From Sipunculus nudus (lineage: Eukaryota; Annelida; Sipuncula; Golfingiida; Sipunculidae), in NCBI GenBank assembly GCA_026874595.1, contig CM049316.1, positions 27,449,339-27,513,338 of the forward strand: a stretch of 64,000 bases of DNA, in the 5' to 3' direction. A program made the translations under genes and the position numbers. A model generated the notes under the pieces. The model did not search any database, was not told where the DNA came from, and was given only the letters and a program-made list of their open reading frames with translations. Shown one piece after another: positions 1 to 13,273 of this stretch (positions are counted from its first letter, which is position 1; each line of letters starts with the position of its first letter).

Positions 1-141
1 ATAATTTTTCTTTTACATGCGCTTACATAATTATTGGTGATCTTCAAAGAAATCAATCATCTGTGTAAAATATTCATTTTAACCACACTAGGATTGAAGC
101 CTACTTTTTGATTCTATCTGTCCCTGTATTTTCCTTTTCAG

Positions 142-219
142 ATGGAGAGTTTCAAAGAGGATGTCCATAAAAGAAATAATGCAGTCTGTTGATCATGCAG
201 CTGAGTTTTCACACAGAAG
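142..219 (+). CDS. FCSK: Fucokinase exon w1 (first in window)
   Basis: The acceptor is TTTTCAG at 135-141 and the donor is GTAAAA from 220. Base 142 finishes an upstream codon. The frame then reads [21 protein letters not shown] and ends in AG of a split Arg codon. It belongs to the region joining the N-terminal half to the kinase domain. The in-frame-looking ATG at 142 is not a start, because that frame stops after 16 codons. Confidence 0.85.
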
Positions 220-3200
220 GTAAAACAGCAAGTTAAAAGTTCAGCCCAGGTGAATTATGCCAAATCTAATCTTTCTGGAAAATTTGATTTTGTGTTTTCA
301 TGCAATTACATCAATAGTGTAATGACTGCCACAAAGTATCTTTGCTGCAGCTACCTGTATTGATTATTATAATGGTAAGAAGATGTAAGCTACAGATGGC
401 ATCACCTGTGTTTGACAACTACTGAAATGGTATTTTTAGTTTAATTTGGTTTTTCTCATAATTAGCCACTATCAAACACAATATGGCATAGAGTGAACAT
501 TAGACCCCTAGGTCTCTTGTATGTTGATTCTGTTGATTTGTATGCTTGCTTTTTAATTATACAGCAGTTTTATGTTTCAGACAGTTATTTTATGAAGTGA
601 CACAGAGGAGGGCACTGGACATCTTGCTACAGTCACAGCACAAGCCCATGAACCATCTGTACAAGAGCACTGTAGCTGACGGCTTCTACCAACAGATGCT
701 TGACTCTCTGGATACAGGTACCAATCATTCATCGACAAAATGTCGTACACCCAGCATATTTTGGAAAAATCATAATAAAAAAGAATTAGAGACAAACTCA
801 CCGAACATGCATCTCATGAAGGGGGAGATTAAGTTTGAGTATGGATTACCTTGACACAGAATCACTCTAGTTAAATTTTGTGAGCGCAATAACTTGAAAA
901 GGAATAGAGGCACAGTTACTATACTCACACAATTTGTGCATCTCATGAATGGCTTTATTTATCTTGTTCTTTTAGGGATTATGTTAATCAAATATTTCTT
1001 CAATAAAAAAAATACTTATGCTTATGTAATAGATGGAATTTCTTAATAAGGAGCTCTATTCATTTTGTTCTGATTTATTAAGTCTCACCAGAAATAAGAT
1101 TTGCTTATGGTAAATGTTTGTTTAAATGGAGACTCTGTCATCAAGAAATTCTGTTGTATATATAGACTCTGTTACTGAAAATAATCATGTATTACAGTTG
1201 CCAAAACCTGTGGATCACCAGGTATAGCAGCCCGTACACTGGCTAACATTGCTGAGGTGCTGTGCTGTATGGCTGGCAGTAAAGGCGGGCTGAGGAGCGG
1301 TCCTGCTGGTAACAGGGCCTGGGCCTCAGCTTTCCAACTTTTTGAGGTAGGTTTATCAAAGTCTTCTGATTGCATGGAACCTCTAGTACAGCTCAGAACT
1401 CATGTACATGTTTATTTTACATGGAAAATTTCTTTATACTCCTTTTTTAAGTCACAATGTGGCTTACTAATGGTCCTTGTGTGGCATTTAACAAACCTTG
1501 TGAAAAATACTAATAAGGTGTACTTCACTTGAAAAAAATTATCTCTGATAATTTTTTTATTCTTGATCTGACAAGTCATTATGAGTCTCTTTCAACAAAA
1601 TAAAGGTTTTATTTTATTAATAATTATCAGCAACAAAGATAAAATGTTTGTGTGTCTTCTCAATTCCACATTAGAAATGAAGAAAGGATTATATGTTTAA
1701 GACCACCTGTAGGTGAACTGAAAGCATTCACATTGATTACACATGCAAATTAAAACCACTTGGCTGGTCTCCCACAGGTAGTCTTATTATACAGGTTTCA
1801 CTCTACTTGTATGTAATAACACCTATGACTTATTGTGGGAAACAAATATGACGATTGGTTCATTGCAGCAAGACAAGATCACTGAGGGGGTTGAAGCCAT
1901 GGCCATAGAGCGTGTTAACTGGTTTGATCGACCGGACTTGTTGGTCCGAGCAGCCCGTCATTATGAGGGGGCTGCCCAGATACTGATTCGTCATTCTGTA
2001 GCCACAGCAAGAGAGGTAGGAATTGAGCTAAGTCAGAATATCTACTGGCTTTTCTAAAAAAGAAAGCTTCACTTGCAATACCAGTAAGAATGCTTTTGTT
2101 TGCACATTTACATGCACCCCTCTCAGGAAATGTTCAGTCCCCAGAACATGGGGAAAATATCCCTGGGTTTGCACAACTGGATGGGGCATCATGCCACAAA
2201 ACCGTAATAGGTGATCATAGAAAGAGGGCAAAATGTGGATTCAAACCTGTAACCAGTGATACACAATTCAGATGTTCTACCCACTTCAATAGGTCAGTAG
2301 GAACGCATTTGTGTGCATGGTTATATTAGATTTGTGAATTCCATGTCAGTGTTCTACAGTTTGAATAATAATAAGAAACTGTCTTTTCCCACATGAAAAC
2401 ACCAGCATTTGGTTACAAATTAGTGTACATGCTTTGTTAATTGTGTCTCCAGTTTATAGAGATCAGCCGAACTGAACTGCCAGCTTTTAATGAATACATA
2501 ACGGCTTCCTGTCCAGCCCGGATTGATCTGTCTGGTGGTTGGTCAGATACTCCACCAATCACATATGAGCATGGAGGGGCAGTCACCATAGCAGCCATCA
2601 CCATTGACAACAAGGTTGGAACTACCATACACATGTTAACACTTTATGCAGATATGTATTAAACATTCATAATTATTGAAATAAACAAAGCAAAAACAAT
2701 GAATCATGTATTCAGTTCTTCATATGCAACAGTAGCAGTATTTTATTAACTGTATTCTTACAGATTGATTGTTTGAATAATTTCCAGATAATATTTCAGA
2801 TTAATATCTCTAAGATTGGAAGGTAAGCATTTCTTTTCCTCTGTAAAAAATGGTTAATAAAAGGTAAATGGGTCACTTCTGAAACATGCACACATACACA
2901 CATGCTTACATGTGCTGTTTGGCATCATATGGTCCAAACATGAATGTTTATTCATGATGCTTGAAATTTGCACCTAAGTATGCAGATATTGTTTCAAGTA
3001 TAAACCTGTCTGCATTAAGGCAGAAAATGCAGCTTTTCATAGACAATCACTCTTGCTGGGATCGAACCTGTGAGCTTCTCTGAATGTGAGCATTTCTGTG
3101 GAGATCTTGGCCTGAAGTGGGTTTACTGTGGATGGTTTTATTTTTGTTACGTGTTAAATTTTGTGATATTCATGAAAGGAAAGTTTTCATAAAATTGTAT

Positions 3201-6200
3201 ATCTTTTGTAATAAAAATCACATCTACACAAATGAAGTCATTTGTACTCTTGCCTCACTGGCAAATCATGTATGGTATATGTCTGTGTCCTTAAAAGCCA
3301 AAAAGCACACAGTTGATTTTTTCAATAATAACAGACCTTTCATGTTACTCATTAATATAATATTACAAGTTATATTACAGATAATATTAGATTTATCAAT
3401 TATCTTATAATAAATAGGAATTTCTAGGAGTTGTGTTTTCCCTTTGGTTGTGACTCTTTAAATAGTGAAGAATTTGCTTGCATATTAAGAATCCATATGA
3501 TAAAGGATATACACTTGGTAAGTTACTTTTTGATAAATTAGCAAAAAGAGAACCTTCCCAAGACATGGAAAGTAAAAATATGAAAACATTTTCCCTACAA
3601 ATAAGAACACTGCCATAACATACTAAACTGGATGTTGCAGAATAATCTGCCGCACCTGTTGTAATTTTTGCAAAGGAAAATGGTTAACTGTAGATTTTGA
3701 CATTAATGGTACCATCTACCTGAAGAGGAGGACAAAATGACTGATCTTGAAGGACAAAGTGAAAGTTATGTGAGCTAATGCTAGTAAATATTTCATTAAA
3801 CTTTTTACTTCTTGCCCAGATTATTTCATGCATATATATGGAACAAAACCTAACAATTTAGTCAGAGGTTGTAGGCCAATTGGATGATGGGAAAAGTGCA
3901 TAAAAAATGAATGTGTTGCCTGTATACTTTTGGTTTTTCCAGAAAGATCTGTAAATAAGGGAATAAAAATAATTTTTTTACTGATTCTGCACTCGTATTT
4001 CTTGTGAATCATTCTTTGGTAAATATAGACCAGGTATTTGGAAATGTTGCTAATATGTTCCATGGCACATAGTCCCTACAAGAATTCTTAAAGATATAGG
4101 GAAGATGGTCTAAATTTTGTGATGGTCATAACATTTCAAGAACAGGTTCAATTTTTCGTATTTACTAACTAGGCCAGATGGCTAAATTTGAAGTATTCTG
4201 TCTTAACAGGTTAAAAAAAAATTGATTGCTGACACCATGTTTTTTGTTCATAGAGTATTAAAAAAATAAATTTGTGGCCTCTGATATATTTTAACACAAC
4301 CATTTTTCCTTCTTAATGTCAAATGGATTTCAATAGATTTGCTCAGGATTTGCATTTTATAAATATTCAAGTGGAGGGGAATGGGTAAATGATAAAATGT
4401 GACATTATTACCATAAATAACCTGAAGATTTATATATTTTCAATAATTAAATGAAAAGTACACATGCTGCTTCTATATATAATGAAGGGGTTTTTTTTTC
4501 CTGTGAAATAGAGAAGTGACCTTTCAGAAGGAATTTCATTTCCTTTCATTTGGTGTTCTTTATCTTTCTTCCTTTGTAGAGACCAATAGGAGCTTCTGCA
4601 AGAAGAATAAAAGAGTAAGTAATTAATTAAAATGAACTTTACATGCACCTAAAAGACTGCATTCAATTTACCTATTTCAACATGAATTGGACTTATATTA
4701 CAATTATCACCACTGGACTTTCAGGTATATCACATTTGTAGAACTATAGTCATTGCATACATTTAAATTTGCGTAATTAGAATGGCATTCTAGATTACAC
4801 CTGGATCTGCATGTATAAATATCTGTCCAGTAGGCTTAAACATAATATAACACACCTGAATTGCCCTGTAAACAAGTTGTGTTATTTATAAATGTGAAGG
4901 TTAACTATTTAACAACACCTGGCAGATTTAGAATAAAGCCACCAAAATGTTGTGAAATATGGTTTCAGTACATTTTAAAATATGAATTTTCATCATAGAT
5001 ATTTAAAAATTTAAATTCCTGTAAGTTGCTCATAATATTTTATTGAGGAAATGTATCTTTTTCATAAAAAGAGATAAAAAGTTTAACTCCTGACTTTATA
5101 TTGCCATATCCTTAGTTTTTAGCTCAGCTGACTGAAAGTCATCTGAGCTATAGCGATCACTCTTTGTCCGTCATCACTGTCCGTCTGTCCGTCCGTTAAC
5201 CAGGCACAAATCGTAACCGCTGAACCTAGAACCTTGTAACTTGGGATTCTGAGAGGTCCATGAAAAATCTCCATGGAAACCAGAAATTAGGTCTCTGTCA
5301 CCCATATCCTTCGAGCTATGGGGCCCCAAAGTACCCCCCAGAAAAGTCAAAAATTTCATACAAAAACTTCAATATCTCATTAACTACTTGACTGATGGTC
5401 ATGATTTTTGGCATACATATTGATCATGAGATGTTCCATCACTTCCTGCAGACTGGTGGCGCCACCTGTATTTTTCGATTTTTTACAAATTTTTTTCTCT
5501 ATTTTTGAGACCTTTAAAAATGTGAACATCTGTTAACAAGGCACAAATCGTAAAGCCTAGACCTAGAATCTTAATTCTTGATACACTGAGAGGTCCATGA
5601 AAAATCTCCTTGGAAACCAGAAATTAGGTCTCTGTTACCCATATCCTTCGAGCTATGGGGCCCCAAAGTACCCCCCAGAAAAGTCAAAAATTTCATACAA
5701 AAACTTCAATATCTCATTAACTACTTGACTGTTGGTCATGATTTTTGGCATACATATTGATCATGAGATGTTCCATCACTTCCTGCAGACTGGTGGCGCC
5801 ACCTGTATTTTTTCATTTTTTACAAATTTTTTTTCTCTATTTTTGAGACCTTTAAAAATGTGAACATCTGTTAACAAGGCACAAATCGTAAAGCCTAGAC
5901 CTAGAATCTTAATTCTTGATACACTGAGAGGTCCATGAAAAATCTCCTTGGAAACCAGAAATTAGGTCTCTGTTACCCATATCCTTCGAGCTATGGGGCC
6001 CCAAAGTACCCCCCAGAATAGTAAAAAATTTCATACAAAAACTTCAATATCTCAATAACTACAACACTGATAGTCATGATTTTTGGCATACATATTGATC
6101 ATGAGATGTTCCATAAGTTCCTGCAGACTGGTGGCGCCACCTGTATTTTTCGATTTTTTTACAATTTTTTCCTCTATTTTTGAGACGTTTAAAGGTGCTG

Positions 6201-9200
6201 TCATCTGTTAACGTGGCACAAATCGTAACCGCTGGACCTAGAATCTTCATTCTCAACACACTGAGAAACCTATTAAAAGTCTCCATGGAAACCATAAATT
6301 AGATCTCTGTTACCCATATCCTTCGAGCTATGGGCCCCCAAAGTACCCCCCAGAAAAGTAAAAAATTTCATACAAAAACTTCAATATCTCATCACTTCCT
6401 GCAGACTGGTGGCGCCACCTGAATTTTTCGATTTTTTACGAATTTAAAAATGTGAACAGCTGTTAACAGGGCACAAATCATAAAGACTGGACCTAGAATC
6501 TTCATTCTTGACACACTGAGAGGTCCATAAAAAGTCTCCATGGAAACCTGAAATAAGGTCTCTGTTACCCATATCCTTTGAGCTATGGGGGGCTCCCAAT
6601 AACCCCCCAGAATAATGGAAAATTTGATAAAAACAAACTGCAACATCTCAATAACTACAACACTGATGGTCATGATTTTTGGCATAATATTGATCAAGAG
6701 GTGTTTCATCAGTACCTGCAGACTGGTGGTGTCACCTGTATTTTTTCAAATTTTCACAATTTTTTTTACTCTATTTTTGAGACCTTTCAGGATGTAGTTA
6801 TCTGTCAACAGGGTACAAATCGTAAGGACTGGACCTAGAATCTTCATTGTTGACACACAGGGAGACCCATGTAAAGTCTCCATGGACACCTGAAATTAGG
6901 TCTCTGTTACCCATATCCTTTGAGCTATGGCACTCCAAAGTACAGCTCAGAATAATGGAAAATTTGATACAAAAGCTGAAGTATCTGGACAACTAATGCA
7001 GAGATCAACATAATTGTTTTCATGGATATTGATCATGGAGTGTTTCATCAGTTTCTGCAGACTGGTGGCACCACCTGTATTTGTTCGGGTTTTTTTACGA
7101 ATTTTTTCTCTATTTTTGAGACCTTTAAAGTTATGAACATCTGTTAACAGGGCACAAATCATTAAAACTGGACCTAGAATCTTCATTCTTGACACACAGG
7201 GAGACCCATGAAAAGTCTCCATGGAAACCTGAAATTAGGTCTCTGTTACCCATATTCTTTAAGCTGTATGGCTCCAAATTACCTCCAAGAATAATGGAAA
7301 ATTTGATACAAAAACTGCAGTATCTCAATAACTACAACACTGATGGTCATGATTTTCGGCATACATATTGATCATGACCTGTTCCATCAGTTTCTGCAGA
7401 CTGGGTGTGCCACCTCTATTTTTTTCAAATTTTTACGATTTTTTTTCTCTTTTTTGATACCTTTAAAGATATGGTTATCTGTCAACAGGGTACAAATCGC
7501 AACAACTGGACCTAGAATCTTCATTCTTGTCATGCAAGGAGGCCCATGAAAAGTGCCTGTGGAAACTTAAAATTAGGTCTCTGTTACCCGTATCCTTCAA
7601 GCTATAGGACTCCGAAGTATCCCTCAGAATAATGGACAATTTGATACAAAAGCTGAAGTATCTGAACAACTTATGGGGAGATCACCATGATTCTTTGCAT
7701 GGATATTGATGTTTGTAAGTGTTTTTATTAGTTTCTGCAGACTGGTGGAGCCATCTGTATTTTTGTACCCGCCAAAACGAAGTTTTGTGGATACTATGTT
7801 TTTGACCGGGTTCCTCCGCCGTGGCGGCGTTCTTTTCCAGAGAGCTCCTCTGGGACTTGATTTTATGAGCTTTCCAAGCTCATATCTCGGGAACCGTTTG
7901 ACTGATCAGGAAATAAAATTTATACTAATGTAGCCCTTGGATAACTCTATAACATACACAAAAAATTGTGGCGCCACATGTAACCATGTTTGCACAGTGT
8001 CCATCTGTTCATCTGCCTTTGGTTAAAATCACTCATATCTCTGCAGTGAATTGACTAATTCACCTGAAATTCGGCATACATATACATCCTGGATAGCTTT
8101 CTTGATTTTATGACAGGTGGCACCACCTACATTCTCATTCACGCTGATGACATCCAAGCTCATATTTCGGGAACCGTTTGACCGATCAGGCCAAAATTTT
8201 GCATGTGTATAGATCTAACATAGCTCTTTATCATACGCTAAACTGGTGGCGCCACCTGCAACCATTTTTGCACAGTGTCTGTCTGTTTGTCTGCCGTGCG
8301 ATAATGTCACTCATATCTCGGCAGTGGTTTGATATATCTGCCTAAAATTTTGCAGTTTTATACATCCTGGATAGCTTTCTTGATTTTATGACAGGTGGCA
8401 CCACCTACATTCACATTCACTCTGATGACAACCAAGCTCATATCTCGGGAACCGTTTGACCGATCGGGCCAAAATTTTGCATGTGTATAGATCTGACATA
8501 GTTCTTTATCATACGCAAAACTGGTGGCACCACCTGCAACCATTTTTGCACAGCGTATGTCTGTTTGTCTGCCGTGCAATAAAGTCACTCACATCTTGGC
8601 AGTGGTTTGACATATCTGCCTAAAATTTTGCAGTTTTATACATCCTGGATAGCTTTCTTGATTTTATGACAGGTGGCAACATCTTTATTCTAGTTTATGC
8701 TGCAGACATCCAAGCTCATATCTCGGGAATCGTTTGAACGATTGGGCCAAAATTTTGCATGTGTATAGATCTCACATACGTCTTTATCATACACAAAACT
8801 GCAACCATTTTTGCACAGCGTCTGTCTGTTTGTCTGCCGTGGGCTAAAATCACTCATATCCATGTAGTGGTTTGACTTTTCTGCCTAAAATTTTGCATAT
8901 GTATACAACTTGGACAGCTTTCTGGATTTGTGGTAGGTTGCACAACCTACATACACATTTAGGCTGCAGACATCCATGCTAATATGCAACATACCTTACT
9001 CTGTTTCCCCTTGCCACTCAATCCATGCCTCACTTCACCCGTTCCACTCTGATTTTGGCAGATACACGTCACTTGTCGGCTACCCGTATTCTAGTTTTTA
9101 AAGTTTACACATTTTTTCTCTATTTTTCAGATATATAAATACAGACTAAATCTTGGCCTGTTGGTTAATCTGTTTGATGCTTCAGATGAATGGGTATCTA

Positions 9201-12200
9201 CCATTCTGATGATAAAATTTTGTGAATCTCTTCCCAGTCAGCTGAGCGTCATGACCCATGGGTCACTTGTTTACTCCAGTGTCATGATAAGTCATTACTT
9301 GTTAATGAACAAAAAGTGTATCAAACCTGTATTTAAAACCTCGAAACTTTCAGTATTCTGGTTGAATGCCAGTGACCCTAATTTATATTGGATAGCAAGG
9401 CTGTCAGAATGTCAAGTCACTAAAGGTGCCCGTAGGTTGACATCAAAGAAAGTATACCGGTCAGATTGTCAAATCAGGATATAAGTCCATATCCTTCTTT
9501 GTGGCATGACATGTTATGTCAGAGTTGGAATTCAAGGCTGTTGGTTTATCAAGACTAATTTCTATGGGTTCCATTCATCTTTATACAAAAACCATCAGAT
9601 TGCAAGGATTTCAGATTGTTAAGGGTAGGAATGTCAGGTTACAACTGAATATTATTGATTTTTTTTTTTTTCATATTTTTGTCTTGTCTTTCAGACTAGA
9701 AATCAGATTAATTCTGCAAGGAGAAGGAGGTCACGACACCAAGGTGACAATATGTAACCATGGTGACATGCAGGATTACTACCAACCTCATGCTCCAGGT
9801 GAATTTTAGTTTTTAGCTCAAAGCCATAGGCCCCGTGAACTTATGCCATGGCCGTACAGTGTTCACTATCCAGCCTGCAACTATAAAGAACGTAGACTGT
9901 TTATAATAAACAGTTAAAAAAATAAACTTTATTTGGATTTCTTGAAAATATAGATCTATATTTTTACTTTATTGCTGAATTTTAAAAGCAGCTGCTTAGT
10001 TTTAATTTACTATGGACAATAAGTAGAATCTGAACAAATTTTCTAAGCATATGATAAATATGTGTAGGAGCTTGTCCTTATATTTTGTATATATTTATGT
10101 AATACAAGGTGATAAATTTTGTTACAGGGGCCCTCTTGAAGTCAGCATTTTTATGTACTCAGATAATCATCCTGGACTCCGCTGACCCACTGCAGAAACA
10201 GCTGCTGGACAAGTACCAGGGAGGATTTGAACTCACTACTTGGTCTAACCTGCCTCATGGGTCTGGTAAGAATTGCATTCTCCTTTTCTTACTGGTAATA
10301 ATACCAGCAGTATACTCTTCATTCTGACATACATTTTGGGACATCCGGAGATTAGTTTGTAAGCAAGATGGCAGCCTCCATGAATGGTTACATAATTTTT
10401 TTTAGAGGTTATGGTTTGACAAGGGCACAGAAATATGACAGGAAAGTTCACCAGGGAAGGTGGAATGTATCTGCAGAGAGTGTTTGGTGGCCATTACATA
10501 TGATCTTTCAAGAAGAAGCTGGAGAAACCAACTGGGGATGAGAGTGCCATCATCTTCATGCTAAATTTTGGTCTAAATATAGCACCAGAAGTGCTCTGGA
10601 TGCCAAATAAAACAAGTTTATGTGAGTCATTTGATTGGTTCAATTTCCTTGTTCATTATTCATGATGAAATGGACACCAGAAGAACTTCCTGTATTAAGG
10701 TCAGTTAATGTATGGCTACCCCAAACCTGGTATGGTCTGTTCCACAGTAGGGTTCCCAATGAAATGGCAATTATTCTCTGAGACTCAAAAATTATCACAC
10801 AGTCTGACCATAAAACTGATGAGGGACCAAAGGCCTATTATTAGATGTAAACTTCAGAACAAAAAACAACATTCCTTCATTGCAGGATACCATCTGAATT
10901 TAATCTACCAGTTTATGAAAATATTGCTAAATTTCAATGGGCACCCTACTGTGGAACAGAGTATGAAGCTAACTTGTAATCCCCCCCCCCCCCCCCCAGT
11001 CAGGTTAAATTAGACATGACCTACACTTTGGCAAGAAGTTTGAACTGACTTGCATAGTTAGTCATGTAATTTTATTAATATGAATGTACCTGAGTTACTA
11101 CAGTAGTATAATGAATTATGGTCTGTTTAAGGTCTGGGCACCAGCAGTATCTTGGCAGGAGCTGTCATGGCCGTTCTATGGACTGTGTCAGGTGTTCGCT
11201 TTAGTTTGGAGTCCCTCACACATGCTGTTAGTAAGATTGTGGGATCAGTCTTTGAATTATAGTCTATGTATAGTGATATACCCACAGGATGGTCAGCTTG
11301 TAGTAGGATAGGGATGAACAAAGGCACATTTCAGAGGGTATTTAAAAGACTATCATAAATTTAATGAATTTGAATTATATTCTTGCATAACATTAACAGG
11401 AGAAACCTTGAATTACCCTGCTGTTAACTCTAAGAAATGATGAAATTTAAGTGTCTTTATTTTCTAATTTATATGAATATAATTTTATATGATATCAACA
11501 GCACTTGGGTTAATTTAAATTCCAGTGCTTTTATTTTCAAATATCAGATATTTAACTTCTTTACAAATATTTCAAAATAGAAATTCTCTGAAAAAAAACT
11601 GTACCTTTTTTTCAAATACATTTAATGATTAATTAATTAATTGATTTAATTGATGCTTAGTACCTTAGTTATCACATATGTAAGCAGATACATGTGATAT
11701 ACTGAAACATTTTCTGATCTAGGTTTTACATCTGGAGCAGATGTTGACAACAGGTGGTGGCTGGCAAGACCAGGTTGGAGGGTTGACCCCAGGGGTCAAG
11801 GTCGCCCACTCACCTGCCTCAATACCTGTTCAGATACATGCACTGTACTTGAATATAAGTCAAGCAAACCTGAAAGAATTCAGTGATAGACTTATCCTGA
11901 TCTATACAGGAAAAACACGGCTTGCAAGAAACCTGCTACAGGTGAGCTATGAAATATAGATATATCAGTATAATATGCTTGGCTTTTCATTTGCAAGAGT
12001 CTCAAATTTGTGATATTTGTTAAGAAAAATGATTGCTAAAATAAAACCCTCATGAATATAAGATCCCTCACACAGTTGAACAGTCATTTATATTTATCAT
12101 AATAGCCTTCATGGTATCTTATGTATGGTATCCATAATAATAGGGACTGCATCGTTGTTGTTTACATCCGGGCTACTGCTGGCCTGGTAGGCAAAATTAA

Positions 12201-12723
12201 GCCTATACCCCATATAAGTAGGTCATCCAGTGTGTACTAGCTGTTACATGTGCTACCAGTGTCTCTCCATTCACACTTGTTCAAGTAATTTAATGCCCAA
12301 ATCAATTTGTTTGCAAATAAGTTGAAGCCATAAAGTATATTTACTCAATGTTTGTGATTATATAGTGGTCAGCTTCTTTTTCTGGACCTTAACAGCATGA
12401 CAAATGGTTGAACAGATGATGTAAAAGTATAGCTAGACACCAACAAAGACCATATCATTTGCCCCTCATCTGTTTCATTAGCCTGTAAAATACATCAACC
12501 AAAGACAGCTTACTGGTGAGCCGCTGGTGGGCTGCAATTATTTTAAATCTGAATATGCAGGCTCTATGGTACCATCCGATAGAGAAATGTAGCATAGTTT
12601 GTTTTATGCACAATCTCCTGTCGTAGGTTTCAGAAGTTTTGTCTACCATTTTCTCATATTTCATTATTGATTTTAAAGGTTTACGTTATCTAGATTAAAG
12701 AATAATTTGTTTCATATAATTCC

Positions 12724-12816
<93 letters not shown>

Positions 12817-13232
12817 TATATAATATATATAAATATATATAATATATATATATATAATATATAAATAAATATAAACCAATAGGTGACAGACTTTTTAAAC
12901 AGGTGTTGGCTTTCTAAACAGTTTTCTATCTCAGTAAAATATCAGATGTAAAACGAATTATGAGTAATCAATAAAATAAAAAAAAAATAAAAGTAGTAAT
13001 ATTTAAATATGAAACAAAAATTTTAAGTTTGAATTTGAAATGTGAAAAATCTAGGTCAAACACGCCCCACCCCAGTATTTGTATTGGGATGGTAATTATA
13101 ACTTTTATAATTATGAATTTTTTATATTTTAATATGACATGTAAAAAGAAGTATAGGTTATCAATAAAATTAAAAAAAAAAAATAGATTTAAGAATAATT
13201 TGTTTCATATAATTCCTTAAAATAAATATACC

Positions 13233-13273
<41 letters not shown>

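Larger units (their letters stand above)
220..4579 (+). other. Fucokinase introns w1-w5
   Basis: Five introns of 361, 480, 522, 437 and 1,965 bases. The sequence is AT-rich and shows no other gene. Two tRNA-like SINE relics (minus strand) are listed separately. I see nothing else organised. Confidence 0.6.

Noticed and set aside
142-190. ATG at 142 as a start codon.
   Set aside because: Its frame stops at TGA after 16 codons. The exon is read one base over, directly after a splice acceptor.
5174-9000. Many 60-105-residue frames in copies A, B and C with recurring peptides such as [16 protein letters not shown].
   Set aside because: They arise from the tandem monomers on both strands and are interrupted within each monomer. 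The repetition is at DNA level and no long frame survives.
11221-11236. Donor GTAAGA at 11231 as the end of fucokinase exon w9.
   Set aside because: It gives a one-base overhang that breaks the frame into exon w10. GTTAGT at 11227 keeps phase 0 and restores the conserved HAVLHLEQ sequence.
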